A stretch of 50,592 nucleotides of DNA from Chara braunii (taxonomy: Eukaryota; Streptophyta; Charophyceae; Charales; Characeae). The stretch spans positions 8,130,866 through 8,181,457 of the forward strand of contig BFEA01000005.1 of NCBI GenBank assembly GCA_003427395.1, written 5' to 3'. This document shows, piece after piece, positions 30,631 to 40,439 of the stretch. The translations under genes were made by a program, and so were the position numbers. Numbering within the stretch: the first letter of the stretch is position 1; every line of letters begins with the position of its first letter. The notes beneath the pieces were generated by a model. That model was not told the origin of the DNA and did not search any database. It was given only the letters and a program-made list of their open reading frames with translations.

Positions 30631-31158
30631 NNNNNNNNNNNNNNNNNNNNNNNNNNNNNNNNNNNNNNNNNNNNNNNNNNNNNNNNNNNNNNNNNNNNNN
30701 NNNNNNNNNNNNNNNNNNNNNNNNNNNNNNNNNNNNNNNNNNNNNNNNNNNNNNNNNNNNNNNNNNNNNNNNNNNNNNNNNNNNNNNNNNNNNNNNNNNN
30801 NNNNNNNNNNNNNNNNNNNNNNNNNNNNNNNNNNNNNNNNNNNNNNNNNNNNNNNNNNNNNNNNNNNNNNNNNNNNNNNNNNNNNNNNNNNNNNNNNNNN
30901 NNNNNNNNNNNNNNNNNNNNNNNNNNNNNNNNNNNNNNNNNNNNNNNNNNNNNNNNNNNNNNNNNNNNNNNNNNNNNNNNNNNNNNNNNNNNNNNNNNNN
31001 NNNNNNNNNNNNNNNNNNNNNNNNNNNNNNNNNNNNNNNNNNNNNNNNNNNNNNNNNNNNNNNNNNNNNNNNNNNNNNNNNNNNNNNNNNNNNNNNNNNN
31101 NNNNNNNNNNNNNNNNNNNNNNNNNNNNNNNNNNNNNNNNNNNNNNNNNNNNNNNNNN
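30631..31158. other. Assembly gap (528 N)
   Basis: A run of N immediately after (CT)n. Palindromes and GA modules stop here; sequence beyond has different repeats. The gap therefore hides the outer boundary of the right arm. Confidence 0.95.
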
Positions 31159-31370
31159 GGGGGCTGAAGTACGTATCCCGCTCACTACGAACTATGCAGT
31201 GCCCATAATCAAGCGCACAATTTTCATGTTGCTGGGCCCAGAGCTCTCGAACAAACTTGGAGTTTATTCTGAGTTGCCGAGCGAAGGCCGCTCCGAAAGG
31301 CTACCGTGAAGATAGCCTAGAAGGGAGAACTTCGAACACCATTGGTGTGCTGGGGTGGTTGGGGTTGGGT

Positions 31371-31394
31371 GGGGTGTGTGTGTGTGTGTGTGTG
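31371..31394. repeat. (GT)n microsatellite
   Basis: A 24-bp GT run. The surrounding 31159-31600 shows no gene that I can support; the ORF reading into it crosses the assembly gap. Confidence 0.9.
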
Positions 31395-31621
31395 ATGGGT
31401 CCTGTACTCCAAGCGATGGCAGTTGACCCATATCACTGCCCACTTAGCAACACTTACCAATGATTGTTTCGATTTATTCTTATTTATGTCGATCCAACAT
31501 GAATTTCGGCTTTGCTACAAAAAGTGAACAATCAAAAGGTTCACTTTTAACGAAATGTGTATTAGCGGTGTAAAAAAATAAAAATAAAAAAAGTCAGAGA
31601 GAGAGAGAGAGGTTTAAGTCT

Positions 31622-31724
31622 GCAAATGGGATTGAATCTTCCTGACAACACGGGAAGATTCGTTCCCATGTTGCAGATTCCAACTACGCCGCCAGAGAGA
31701 GAAACCAGAGAACATGTTGGGATT

Positions 31725-31771
<47 letters not shown>

Positions 31772-31842
31772 GTGGCCGCGCGTTCTAATATGGAATATGG
31801 GATTGAATCTTCCCGTGTTGTGGAGAAGATTCATTCCCATTT
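31622..31842. repeat. Two related hairpins flanking a (TG)n tract
   Basis: 31622-31674 has arms ATGGGATTGAATCTTCC and GGAAGATTCGTTCCCAT around TGACAACACG. 31797-31842 has arms ATGGGATTGAATCTTC and GAAGATTCATTCCCAT around CCGTGTTGTGGA. The loops share the word ACACGG/CCGTGT in opposite sense. (TG)n lies between at 31729-31769 and (CT)n follows at 31855-31911. Confidence 0.75.
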
Positions 31843-31851
31843 TTAAATTTG

Positions 31852-31854
<3 letters not shown>

Positions 31855-31911
<57 letters not shown>
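31855..31911. repeat. (CT)n microsatellite
   Basis: A 57-bp CT run. The region 31912-33500 that follows holds no recognisable gene. It contains A/T runs (32530-32551), (GT)n at 32623-32669, a GTACGGAC-type cluster at 32340-32430, and a G-rich inverted stretch near 32460-32525. Confidence 0.9.
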
Positions 31912-31915
<4 letters not shown>

Positions 31916-32617
31916 GTGAGTCATTCCCTTCAGCTTGAGCGTTCCCGCTTTGTTTGTTTTTTTTTTTCTGTTGTTCTTTTTATTATTATTCACACTCGGT
32001 TGTACGGGGGGGCTGGTCGTTCTTTGCACCGATGCGTATTTGTTTTCCAAGCAGGAAACGTACTGGTGGTTTAACAGATAAAAAAAAAATTAAGAATTAC
32101 CCGCGGCTTGTGAGTTCAATGATGATATGTAACCATCTGGGGGTGTTACCCTGTTTCGCTTACAGGAATGAACCCTATAGGGAATCAACGCCCTAGTGGT
32201 AAAAAATCCACAAATAGAATGAACATGAAAGCCATTGAGACCACCTTGCATTAAAAACGTGTTGTCTCTTTGAACTACTGAAGGCATACTCACACGAGGA
32301 CCTAAAGTCACAAATATTTGGGACGTTTAATATCATGTATCGTACGGTCACACAGGAGCAGTATCCTCCCCCGTAGGTCTCTGTACGGCCCATGTGCACG
32401 GACGTACGAACGGCTGTACGGACGTACGGACCCATCCCGTCTGAATGTGCCAAGGCTCGATAAGGGGAGGAAGGGGGGCGGTTGACCCCCCAGGGATGGT
32501 AGGAGGGGTCTCGAAGGGCCCCGTAGTATTAAAAAAAAAAAAAAAAAAAAAGCAAAATTGAATAAATCTACCGCTAGAACATGAAAATATACAATTCCAC
32601 ACTTGTTTTTGTTTGTT

Positions 32618-32659
<42 letters not shown>

Positions 32660-33520
32660 TGTGTGTGTGAGATAGAGAGAGAGAGGCGGCAAGAAGGCAA
32701 TGAGACTAGGGCCCTGTGATTTGGATTCAGAACTCTATCAAGAGTGACATCGGTCTCTTGTTGAAAATCAAAATCCGACGTGCGTTTCCCATCGTTTCCG
32801 ACCCAAAAGAGACGTTGTGTCGCACACCAGGAAGTTCAAAGATACTTTTGGATTAGGGAACGTTTGAGGCAGGGCCCCGCTTTCTCATCCTCCCCGCCTA
32901 ATCTTCGTCGCTCCATATCTCGCACACGAGAGATTTGAGTTTTGTCCGTGTCTGCACACTCAATTTCCCAAAAATCCTTGGCACACCCCATTTTTGCCGC
33001 TTTTCGTGCCCCTTTTTATGCTTTAGTCACTCCGACACGGAAAGGAGAGCAGGGTGTGAGGTTGAGCGTCACGTGTGTTTGCTAAGCGCTTCCTCTCTCG
33101 TCATATTACTAGGGAACGCTCGACCAATCCACCTTGGAAACCTAAGACTGAGGCCTTCCTCGTCGGATTCATCACTCTGCGAATTTCGTACTAGTAGGTG
33201 CCATATGGAATAACAGTGAGATCCTAACTATTTTCCGGAAAGAACCAATGACTATCCTTAACTTAGAGCAGCCCCTTTTGTGTTCTGACCCTCGCATCCT
33301 GTTCAAATGGAGCTTAATGTTTGGATTAACCTCTTAATTTATAATTGTACTCGCCCTGTTCTTGAAACTATGGGTGACTGAAACTATGTTTATTCTCTCC
33401 CAAGATTTTGTTAGGAGGGGTTGGTGAAGTATTGTCGAATTTTGGTTATCCCGTTACGTAGTACCCCTAAGATAATGGTCCTAGCGGAACTATAGTTTTG
33501 GAAGACAGGGAACTATACAG

Positions 33521-33625
33521 GAGCCCTTCGGGATGTTCTTCAAATTGGAAAGATACAGAGAGGATTGTCATTGTCCCTGTGCAAGGGAGACACACACAAG
33601 TACAAAAAATGGTCAAAGAGTTTCA
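33521..33625 (+). pseudogene. U6 snRNA-like pseudogene
   Basis: The interval follows U6 snRNA from 5' hairpin to near the 3' end: CCCTTCGGG, then AAATTGGAAAGATACAGAG, AGGATTGTCATTGTCCCTG, GCAAGGGAGACACACACAAG and AAATGGTCAAAGAGTTT. The conserved ACAGAG box is present but the following AGAUUAGCAUGGCCCCU region is substituted (AGGATTGTCATTGTCCCT), and no clean terminal T run follows. It is therefore a non-functional copy. No upstream USE or TATA element of a plant U6 gene is evident. Confidence 0.8.
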
Positions 33626-33637
33626 AAACGTTATTGC

Positions 33638-33671
33638 ATTGCACCGATACAGAGAAGATTAGCATGGCCCA
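33638..33671 (+). pseudogene. Second U6 fragment, core region identical to U6
   Basis: CGATACAGAGAAGATTAGCA followed by TGGCCC (33645-33670) equals the invariant central domain of eukaryotic U6. Upstream only ATTGCA resembles U6, and after GGCCC the sequence leaves U6. It starts 20 bp after the first, more diverged copy. Two unequal U6-derived pieces side by side suggest separate insertions or a chimeric retrocopy. Confidence 0.75.
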
Positions 33672-33889
33672 GGGGCCAGGATCCACTAGTGTCATATACC
33701 GTGGATGTGGTGGACCCGCCAGGATGGTGGTCCATCAGGATGAAGACGAAGGGTTGAGGATGGAGGAGATGGAGATGCAATTGGAAGGGACAGAGCAGCT
33801 CCGACGCAGAGTCGACACATACGTACTCCAAAGTGTGCAGCATGAAGAATGACTTGAAAACATACTGCAAATGGGGTATAACGTCAGTG

Positions 33890-33985
33890 CACTGAGTGGA
33901 ATGGACTGGGCTTAAGTGGACTGGCCTGGTACCGACACTGGTACTGGACACGACTGAACTGGACTGGACTGAAACAGCACACGGC
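33890..33985. repeat. ACTGG-rich degenerate simple repeat
   Basis: TGGACTGG, ACTGGAC and GGTACTGG-type words alternate over about 95 bp. The 173-codon minus-strand ORF across this and the U6 fragment is not credible as a gene. 34000-34830 shows no gene. Confidence 0.6.
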
Positions 33986-34836
33986 CTGTGGGGTATGGTC
34001 ACGACCTGGTCCCACAGGCCGAACAAGCAAATAGCCTGATAGACCTTGGTTGTAGGCCGGGGCAGATAGAGGTCCGCTACACGAACCTCTGACCTGTAGT
34101 GGATCGCAAAAGCCATAAACACGCTATCCGCAAAAACAACAGAACTTTGCAATAAAGAAAGCTGAGAAATTTAGGATGTGGAGCAAGCTCCATGCGGAGT
34201 CCATGCGATGCAGCCTAAGCTACATAATGTCAAATGAATAGCAAGTGTCTGGTATACCCATCCTAACTAACAGCAGAAAATGAAATATAGCAAGATATTA
34301 TCCTAAAGTCATGGAGGCAATTGCCTTAGTGCTAAAAGAAAAAGAGAGCAATATGTTACACGTAATGTCATGTTGTTTAACCACTAAGAGTGGGATGATC
34401 TCAGGGGGGGGTGAATGCAGCCTAAGAATCAAAACTCCTAACAACAGTCACACGAGGTGGGGTTGGTCATCAAACTCAGGGTGAGGGTGTGGTAGCGATG
34501 CAAAACTAATGATCCTAATAGATAAACCATCAAGGTGGGTAATACTCGACTCGGACGAATGGGTGACACCATGGAGGGTTGACCACAAAAGGGGAGCATG
34601 GAATAGGGTGCACATATGCCTAACTGAAGGCAGGCAATGACAGACACTAGGGGGATGAGGGATGCAATGGATAAGGGAAACATGCACACAACTCACGGGC
34701 TAGGGGAGGGATCTAGATCTGGGAGAAGGGAAATAAAGATAACGCTACGGTCCCAATGCCTATACGATATCAAGGGAGAGTCCAGCCCAGAGAGACCCGA
34801 CTAAGTAAGAACCATCATGCGACACATGTAAGGGAA

Positions 34837-34917
34837 TATACAGGGTAGGGTGGTGACATGAAGTATACAGGGTAGGGTGGTGACATGAAATATACAGGGT
34901 AGGGTGATGACATGAAG
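34837..34917. repeat. 27-bp tandem repeat, three copies
   Basis: TATACAGGGTAGGGTG followed by (G/A)TGACATGAA(G/A) occurs at 34837, 34864 and 34891 with two substitutions in total. Confidence 0.95.
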
Positions 34918-35083
34918 TAATCACGTCCAAAGTAGTTGAAGCCGATAAGATAGCTCAACTCGATGAAGTAAGAGTTGAGTCGATGTCGAAGGACAGCCGC
35001 AATGTAGTTACATCCTGAAAAAATTAATGATGGAGTAGTACCTGAAGGTGTGAGTTAGTAGGAAGATGGTGGTGATCAGAGTG

Positions 35084-35443
35084 TCAGTCGTCCTGACACC
35101 GAGGGTGTCGACGAGTGCGTTGCGGACGCATGAAGGCGTCCGTCTGCTGCTGAAGAATGGCCTCAAGGGGAGCGAGCTCGTCCTCAACAATCCTCTCAAC
35201 TGGAGGAGGGGGAAAAGGGTCAGTCGGCTGAGTAAGAGCAAATGTTTCAGCACGACAAGCACGATCATATGCACACATCAACATCTGGGTGCGCACGCAC
35301 AAACATCTTGGTGTGCTCCAAGTGCTCGAGAAGCTCCCGAACAGCCTCCTCATCAGGATTGCTCTTCCAACGTACAAGGTACTCGATGCCTGGAGGGGTA
35401 TCGTCAATAACTCGACAAGATACAATATAGGAAACAACGACAA
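35084..35443 (-). pseudogene. Chromovirus (Ty3/gypsy) integrase chromodomain and pol C-terminus
   Basis: On the minus strand from about 35433, one frame reads RVIDDTPPGIEYLVRWKSNP then DEEAVRELLEHLEH and FVRAH. The EYLVRWK..PDEEA pattern is the aromatic-cage region of integrase chromodomains. A shift near 35270 moves into a frame reading CRAETFALTQPTDPFPPPP, VERIVEDELAPLEAI and ending RRHPRCQDD-stop at 35084-35086, a plausible pol terminus. The integrase C-terminal part lies 1.6 kb upstream on the same strand, so the element is split by inserted sequence or represents two copies. Chromodomains target integration to marked chromatin in this clade. Confidence 0.6.
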
Positions 35444-35679
35444 CAGAAAAAAAGTCGGCGAGATAGGCAGGTTTTTAATTTGTCATAATCGTTGATAAAT
35501 ATGGAATATGATTTCATATGGTTACAAACAACTTACAATAGGCTTAAAATGGTTGGTGAAAATTTTTAAATGTTTATCACACATTACAATGTGTTTCAGC
35601 AGGTTTCAACCGATTTCAACTAACCTTAACTTTCATCGCCTTGTACACTTGAGAGAAGGTTAACAACAGTCGTATTTTT

Positions 35680-36125
35680 CATCACCACTTCAGGACACCC
35701 TTCACAACTTCAGGATGAAGCCTGCCTAAGGTGGTTTTCAGGGTCTTCGGACCTTTCACCACTTTAGGACACCCTTCACCACTTGAGGATGCAGCCTGCC
35801 TAAACAAGTGGTTTTCAGGGTCTTCGGACATTTCACCACTTCAAGACCCCTGAAGTTGTGAAAGCTCCAAAGACCCCGAAAACCACCTGTTTAGGTGGGC
35901 TGCATCCTGAAGTGGTGAAGGGTTGTTTTCATGGTCTTCGGACCTTTCACCACTTCAGGACCATTCAGGATTTTCAGACTACCAAAAACTCTCACTTGAG
36001 CACTTCAGAACACCCCTCACCACTTCAGGATGCAGCCTGCCTAAACAGGTAGTTTTCAGGGTCTTCGGACCTTTCACCACTTCAGGATCATTCAAGATTT
36101 TCAGACTGCCAAAGACTCTCACTTC
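35680..36125. repeat. Tandem and inverted copies of a CACTTCAGGA/CCTAAACAGG unit
   Basis: TTTCACCACTTCAGGA, TGCAGCCTGCCTAAACAGG and GGTTTTCAGGGTCTTCGGAC recur four times. One copy, at about 35840-35925, is inverted (CCTGTTTAGGTGGGCTGCA, CCTGAAGTGGTGAAGG). The block can fold into a long hairpin. No coding. Confidence 0.8.
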
Positions 36126-36534
36126 GGAATTTTCATTCCTCAATTTTCAGCTACCCGATAACCGTTTGTAGCACACTCGTGAGTCACTGTTTGGAGTAGA
36201 CTGTTTACTAAGTTTCTTCATTCATTGTTACAAAAAAGTAAACGGGTTTAAAATGATCTTCAAGGTTTTCTGTGAAACATCAAAATCAAAAGAGAAAAAA
36301 AAAAAAAAAAAAAACGAAAAAAAAAAAAAGTCGTTTTCTTAATGTCCATTGCAATTCTCAGTACGTCTCTTATTTGATTCGGAGCGGTTCGAACAACAAA
36401 AAAAAGTGTGGTCGATGGGTGCATACGAATTTGTCAAATTGTACATCGATTGTTTGTACATTATTATGCACCTACTGACCACATTCTGTTTACTTTTGGA
36501 AAATAGATGTTATGTTTGTTTTTGTAAAGGGCGG

Positions 36535-36551
36535 TGGAGAGAGAGAGAGAG

Positions 36552-36589
<38 letters not shown>
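36535..36589. repeat. (GA)n-poly(A) tract
   Basis: GAGAGAGA followed by about 40 A. Together with A-runs at 36294-36330, the insert between the chromodomain and integrase pieces is A-rich. It holds no gene that I can support (35450-37060). Confidence 0.8.
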
Positions 36590-37066
36590 AAGAAAATAAG
36601 AGAGAAAGAAAGTCGGGTGGTAGCATTAAAAACATATAAAAAGTTGGTTTTCCTGACATCAGTATGGGCAACACACCCTAGACAAATCATCTCACTCTCA
36701 CAATAACCCCTATTTTAACAGTTAAAAACATTTTTTTGTATTTTTTTGTAAAACTTTGTAATATTACCCCCACCACTGAATTTCAACATAATTTCAATAG
36801 TTTATCAACACATTTTTAACAGATGGGGAAGATTTTCAGCAGTTGATGAACTGTTTGTAAATAGTTTAAAAGGGGTTACATGATGATATCCATTGTTATC
36901 ATTGTTTGTAGGTATTTCATTATTATTAACATGAACATGATGATAAACAATCCCCGTTTAACTTCAGTGTTAATACACCGTTTTTTTCCTGTTGGAACTC
37001 CTCGTGATCGTCCACCATGATAGGTGGAGGGTGCTCATAAGGATTTCTGGTGAAGCGCTCAGACGG

Positions 37067-37475
37067 TCAGCGATAAGGGCGCAGTAAGGAGACATTGTAA
37101 ACATCATGTACGTGAGCTTGTCGAAGATAATCAGGTAGCTTCACACGGAAGTTGGCCGAACTAGCGGCAGTATCAGAACCGATGGCCTGAACGATGCGGG
37201 ATGGACCGAAGAAGCGACGCCTGAACTTGCGAAGTGTGTCCGCTTCGAGTTGCAAATGGTGTACGTCGACGAGCACATCGTCACCGACTTTGAATGAATT
37301 ATGAATTTGTGATCGGTTCGCTCGTGCGGCCAGGCGAGTCTAGGAATCAGTTAGACTCTCGTGTGCGCGCTTCATAATCGTTGCGATGTGGGCGATTCGG
37401 TCGTCAAGCGCAGGACAACGAGTGTCTGGGCGCATCCACGACGGTCGTAGGAAGTTCATCAAGGACATCGAGTGT
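37067..37475 (-). pseudogene. Ty3/gypsy integrase C-terminal fragment
   Basis: The minus-strand frame reads SWMRPDTRCPALDDRIA, KRAHESLTDS, then TAG (37340-37342), then TRLAARANRS, FKVGDDVLVDVHH, KFRRRFFGPSRIVQAIG, RVKLPDYLR and VHDVYNVSLLRPYR. The ending FxGPxxV, LP, H-V-VSLLRPY is the standard C-terminal zone of Ty3/gypsy integrases, just before a chromodomain. The stop replaces a residue that is usually Gln (A/SQxR..ANRxR). A 50-bp local duplication (GTGTCTGGGCGCATCCA at 37422 and 37472) truncates it upstream. No reverse transcriptase or RNase H is recognisable. Confidence 0.8.
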
Positions 37476-38834
37476 CTGGGCGCATCCATAGTACGAATAT
37501 TTTTACATGCAATGGTAGAGGTGGACCAACTGAGGGCGTTTTCTCATGTGTTGTAACATAGGGGGTACGCCCGGTCGTACGCCTCTATCGACCCCGTACA
37601 AGAGTTTACACACAGGGAGGCTGAAGTCACAAGCATGACATGTCGCTGGTCGGCTATGACGCATTTTTTTTACCACGTGTTACACCACACCAAAGCAAAA
37701 GTCAGATCACTCACACAAAACAAAACACTCATAGTCCCCTTAATATCAAACCTGTAACCTTTTGACACGAAAATCGATTAGGCGTTGAGTGCGAGACTTA
37801 AGATAAAATTGCATGGATATAGGGTTTTTTCACATTGATTGACCATGCCCGTATACGCAAGCAGTCACAACGATGGAGTACTATATAGTACCCATAATCG
37901 TGTGACCCTTAGTGGTCTCGAGGGTCGCATTTGACACTCAAGTGTTAGTTGACACAAGCCTTGAGGGGTTAATCTATCGATGCTAGATAACCGTCAAGGC
38001 GGTTGGGAACCCTTCTCTGCACCCCGCGGAGAGTGGGTGGTAGACAGGTTCAGACCTGTCGTGGCAGTCAACGCCTATGGCCTTGGAGACGAGTTTCATC
38101 ATCCAAGGCCTCGAGAGAAATCAAGCGGTTTGACTTTAACAACTATCACGGACTTCAACGTCCAACTATAAAAATTAACAAGCAAGATCATTCAGAAAAT
38201 AAACATACATCCCGATATCCAAATTAAAATTAGAACTCGAGACAAGATAAAAGAGGGAAAGATAAACCCATCACGTATGCAGATCGTCCGACACATGATT
38301 GACATTCTTACTGCCTTCTAAGTAAGGTCTGTACGCAAGATCCAAAACATTAACCTGCATAAGACACAGACACATGCGAGAGTCATATTGCCAAACACCA
38401 ATGTGGTCAACTTAATCCCTGTAACTCACACCACGTCTCACATACTCAAGCCCTGTCCAATTTTTCATAAAAACTCAACAGTTATTTATAATGGTCATTT
38501 AAAAAAAGTATATTTAAGACACTAAAAGAAAACACATCAAATCTCAGGGCTAAGGCATCGGGTTGAAGTACAAGTGTAAGCAAAGTTGTGTCGTGAGCCT
38601 ACGAATCGGCAATCAACGAAACGACTTGTTATCAAAAAATACCAGAAGATGATCCTCGTAGGATCGGACAAAACTAGTGAGATTTTGAATCAAAACGGCC
38701 AAGAAAGACATGTTACATAACACAGGTCAAATCTCAAATACTTGAAATTTTAAGTGTATGAAGAATAAATCTCCATATCATATCTCACTTAAAATCTTTT
38801 AGGACTAAATCTTAAATATATCTCTCAAATAGAC

Positions 38835-39215
38835 CTCAGAGAATAAGAAAAATTTTGGCAGCATCTCCACTATAGAGGGTGGATCGTCAAAACTTCTCCT
38901 ACGAGAACTCAATCTAACTCTTCAAAACCAGAAAATTTCGGCAGCACTTCCCATGGGAAAAGTGTCTTTTCATAATTTTCACGAGGCTAAATATAAAACT
39001 CGGAAATAACTTTGACTTCACAAAGTCAAATTTTGTTGAACTCCCTAATCTAGTACAAATTTGGGCAACACCTTCCCTTGAAAAGTAGGTTTGTCAGATT
39101 TAACCTAATCCATCATGATATATAAAACTCGGACAAAATTTTAAACTTTGAAAAGTCAAAATTTAACCAACTCCTTGGTTTTTTAGAAATTTCGGTAGCG
39201 TTTCCCATAGGAAAG
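38835..39215. repeat. Four copies of an AATTTCGGCAGCACTTCCC-like motif
   Basis: Variants at about 38850, 38936, 39057 and 39188 (AATTTTGGCAGCATCTCC, AATTTCGGCAGCACTTCCC, AATTTGGGCAACACCTTCCC, AATTTCGGTAGCGTTTCCC), each followed by a CAT..GAAA(A)GTG/TAG-like stretch. Three more occur at about 44333, 44497 and 44593. The recurrence on both sides of the 39.5-43 kb block suggests one dispersed element family, possibly retroelement non-coding sequence. Confidence 0.6.
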
Positions 39216-39564
39216 TAGCTTCCCAAAATTTATAAAGAGCCAAGTAAAATAAATGATCCCAGAAGAAAAAAAAAATATAAGAATTTGAACAAAGTAAAAT
39301 ATACTTAACTCATAAAATGTAGAAATCGGACAAAGCTCTTTAGCTCCAGCACGTGACGAACACTAACAGACTACAATACGAATCAACAAAAACAAACACA
39401 GCTTGAACAAAAGATAAGGTATTGCTAAAACCTATATCGTGTGAACAACTCAATTGGCCAGTTTGAAAAAACAAGGATTATGCATTTTTAACTTTCCAAG
39501 TTGTTCTCAGTCAAACTTCATGCAATCACTAACACACTAACCATGACTATTCTCACGAGGAGAA

Positions 39565-40437
39565 GAGTCAGGAAGACCTCATCTCCAGCACCAGTTCAAT
39601 GTCTTAGGCAAACGAGCAAAGCGACCAGATCAGTTAGGAGGACCTCATCTCCAACCCCAGTTCAATGTCTTAGGCAAACGAGCAAAGTGACCGGATCAAT
39701 CAGGAAGATTTCATCTCCAGCACCAGTTCAATGTCTTCGACAAACGAGCAAAGTGACCGGATCAGTCAGAATGACCTCATCTCCAGCCTCAGTTCGATGT
39801 CTTTGCCAATCGAGCAAAGCGACCAGATCAGTCGGGAGGACCTCATCTCAAGCCCAAGTTCAATGTCTTAGGTAAAAGAGCAAAGCTACGGGATCAGTTA
39901 CAAGGACCTCATCTACAGCTCAGTTCAATCTCTTAGGCAAACGAGCAACGCGACCGGATAAGTCAGAAGGACCTTATCTACTGCCCCGGATCAATATCTT
40001 AGGCAAACCAGCAAAGCAACCGGATCGGTCAAGAGGACCTCATCTCCAACCCTATTTCAATGTCTTAGGCAAACGAGCAAAGCAACAAGATCAGTCAAAG
40101 GGAGTTCATCTCCAGCCTCGGTTCAATATCTAGGCAAATGAGTAAAGCGACCGGATCAGCCAGAATCTTAGGCAAACGAGCAAAGCAACAAGCAAAGCAA
40201 CAGGATCAGTGAAGCTCATCTTCAACCTCGGTTCAATATCTACGCAAATGAGCAAAGCGACCGGATCAGTCAGAAAATTTTTATCTCCTGGCCCTGTTCA
40301 ATGTCTTAGGCAAACGAGCAAAGTGACCAGATCAATCAAAAAGACCTCGTCTTCAGGCCCAATTCAATATCTTAGGCAAACGAGCAAAGCAACCGGATCA
40401 GCCAGGAGAACTTCATTTCAAACCAAGTTCAAATCAT
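39565..40437 (+). repeat. 66-bp minisatellite, about 13 copies
   Basis: GACCTCATCTCCAGC, TTCAATGTCTTAGGCAAACG and AGCAAAGCGACCGGATCAGT recur every 66 bp from 39577 on (39643, 39709, 39775, 39841, 39907, then 39972 and 40038). Truncated units lie near 40140-40200. Sixty-six is a multiple of three, so early units form an open frame with a 22-residue repeat (SSPAPVQCLRQTSKATRSV plus 3). It could be a decayed repeat-protein exon or a plain minisatellite. Confidence 0.9.
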
Positions 40438-40439
40438 CG

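Noticed and set aside
33680-33695. GGATCCACTAGT resembling a cloning-vector polylinker (BamHI-SpeI)
   Set aside because: Only 12 bp match and no further vector sequence follows; chance is the simplest explanation.
33631-34152. 173-codon minus-strand ORF
   Set aside because: It overlaps the U6 core fragment and an ACTGG simple repeat and has no recognisable domain.
39565-40437. CRISPR-like array
   Set aside because: Units are contiguous 66-bp repeats without unique spacers, and the genome is eukaryotic. The palindrome arrays likewise lack constant repeat-spacer geometry.
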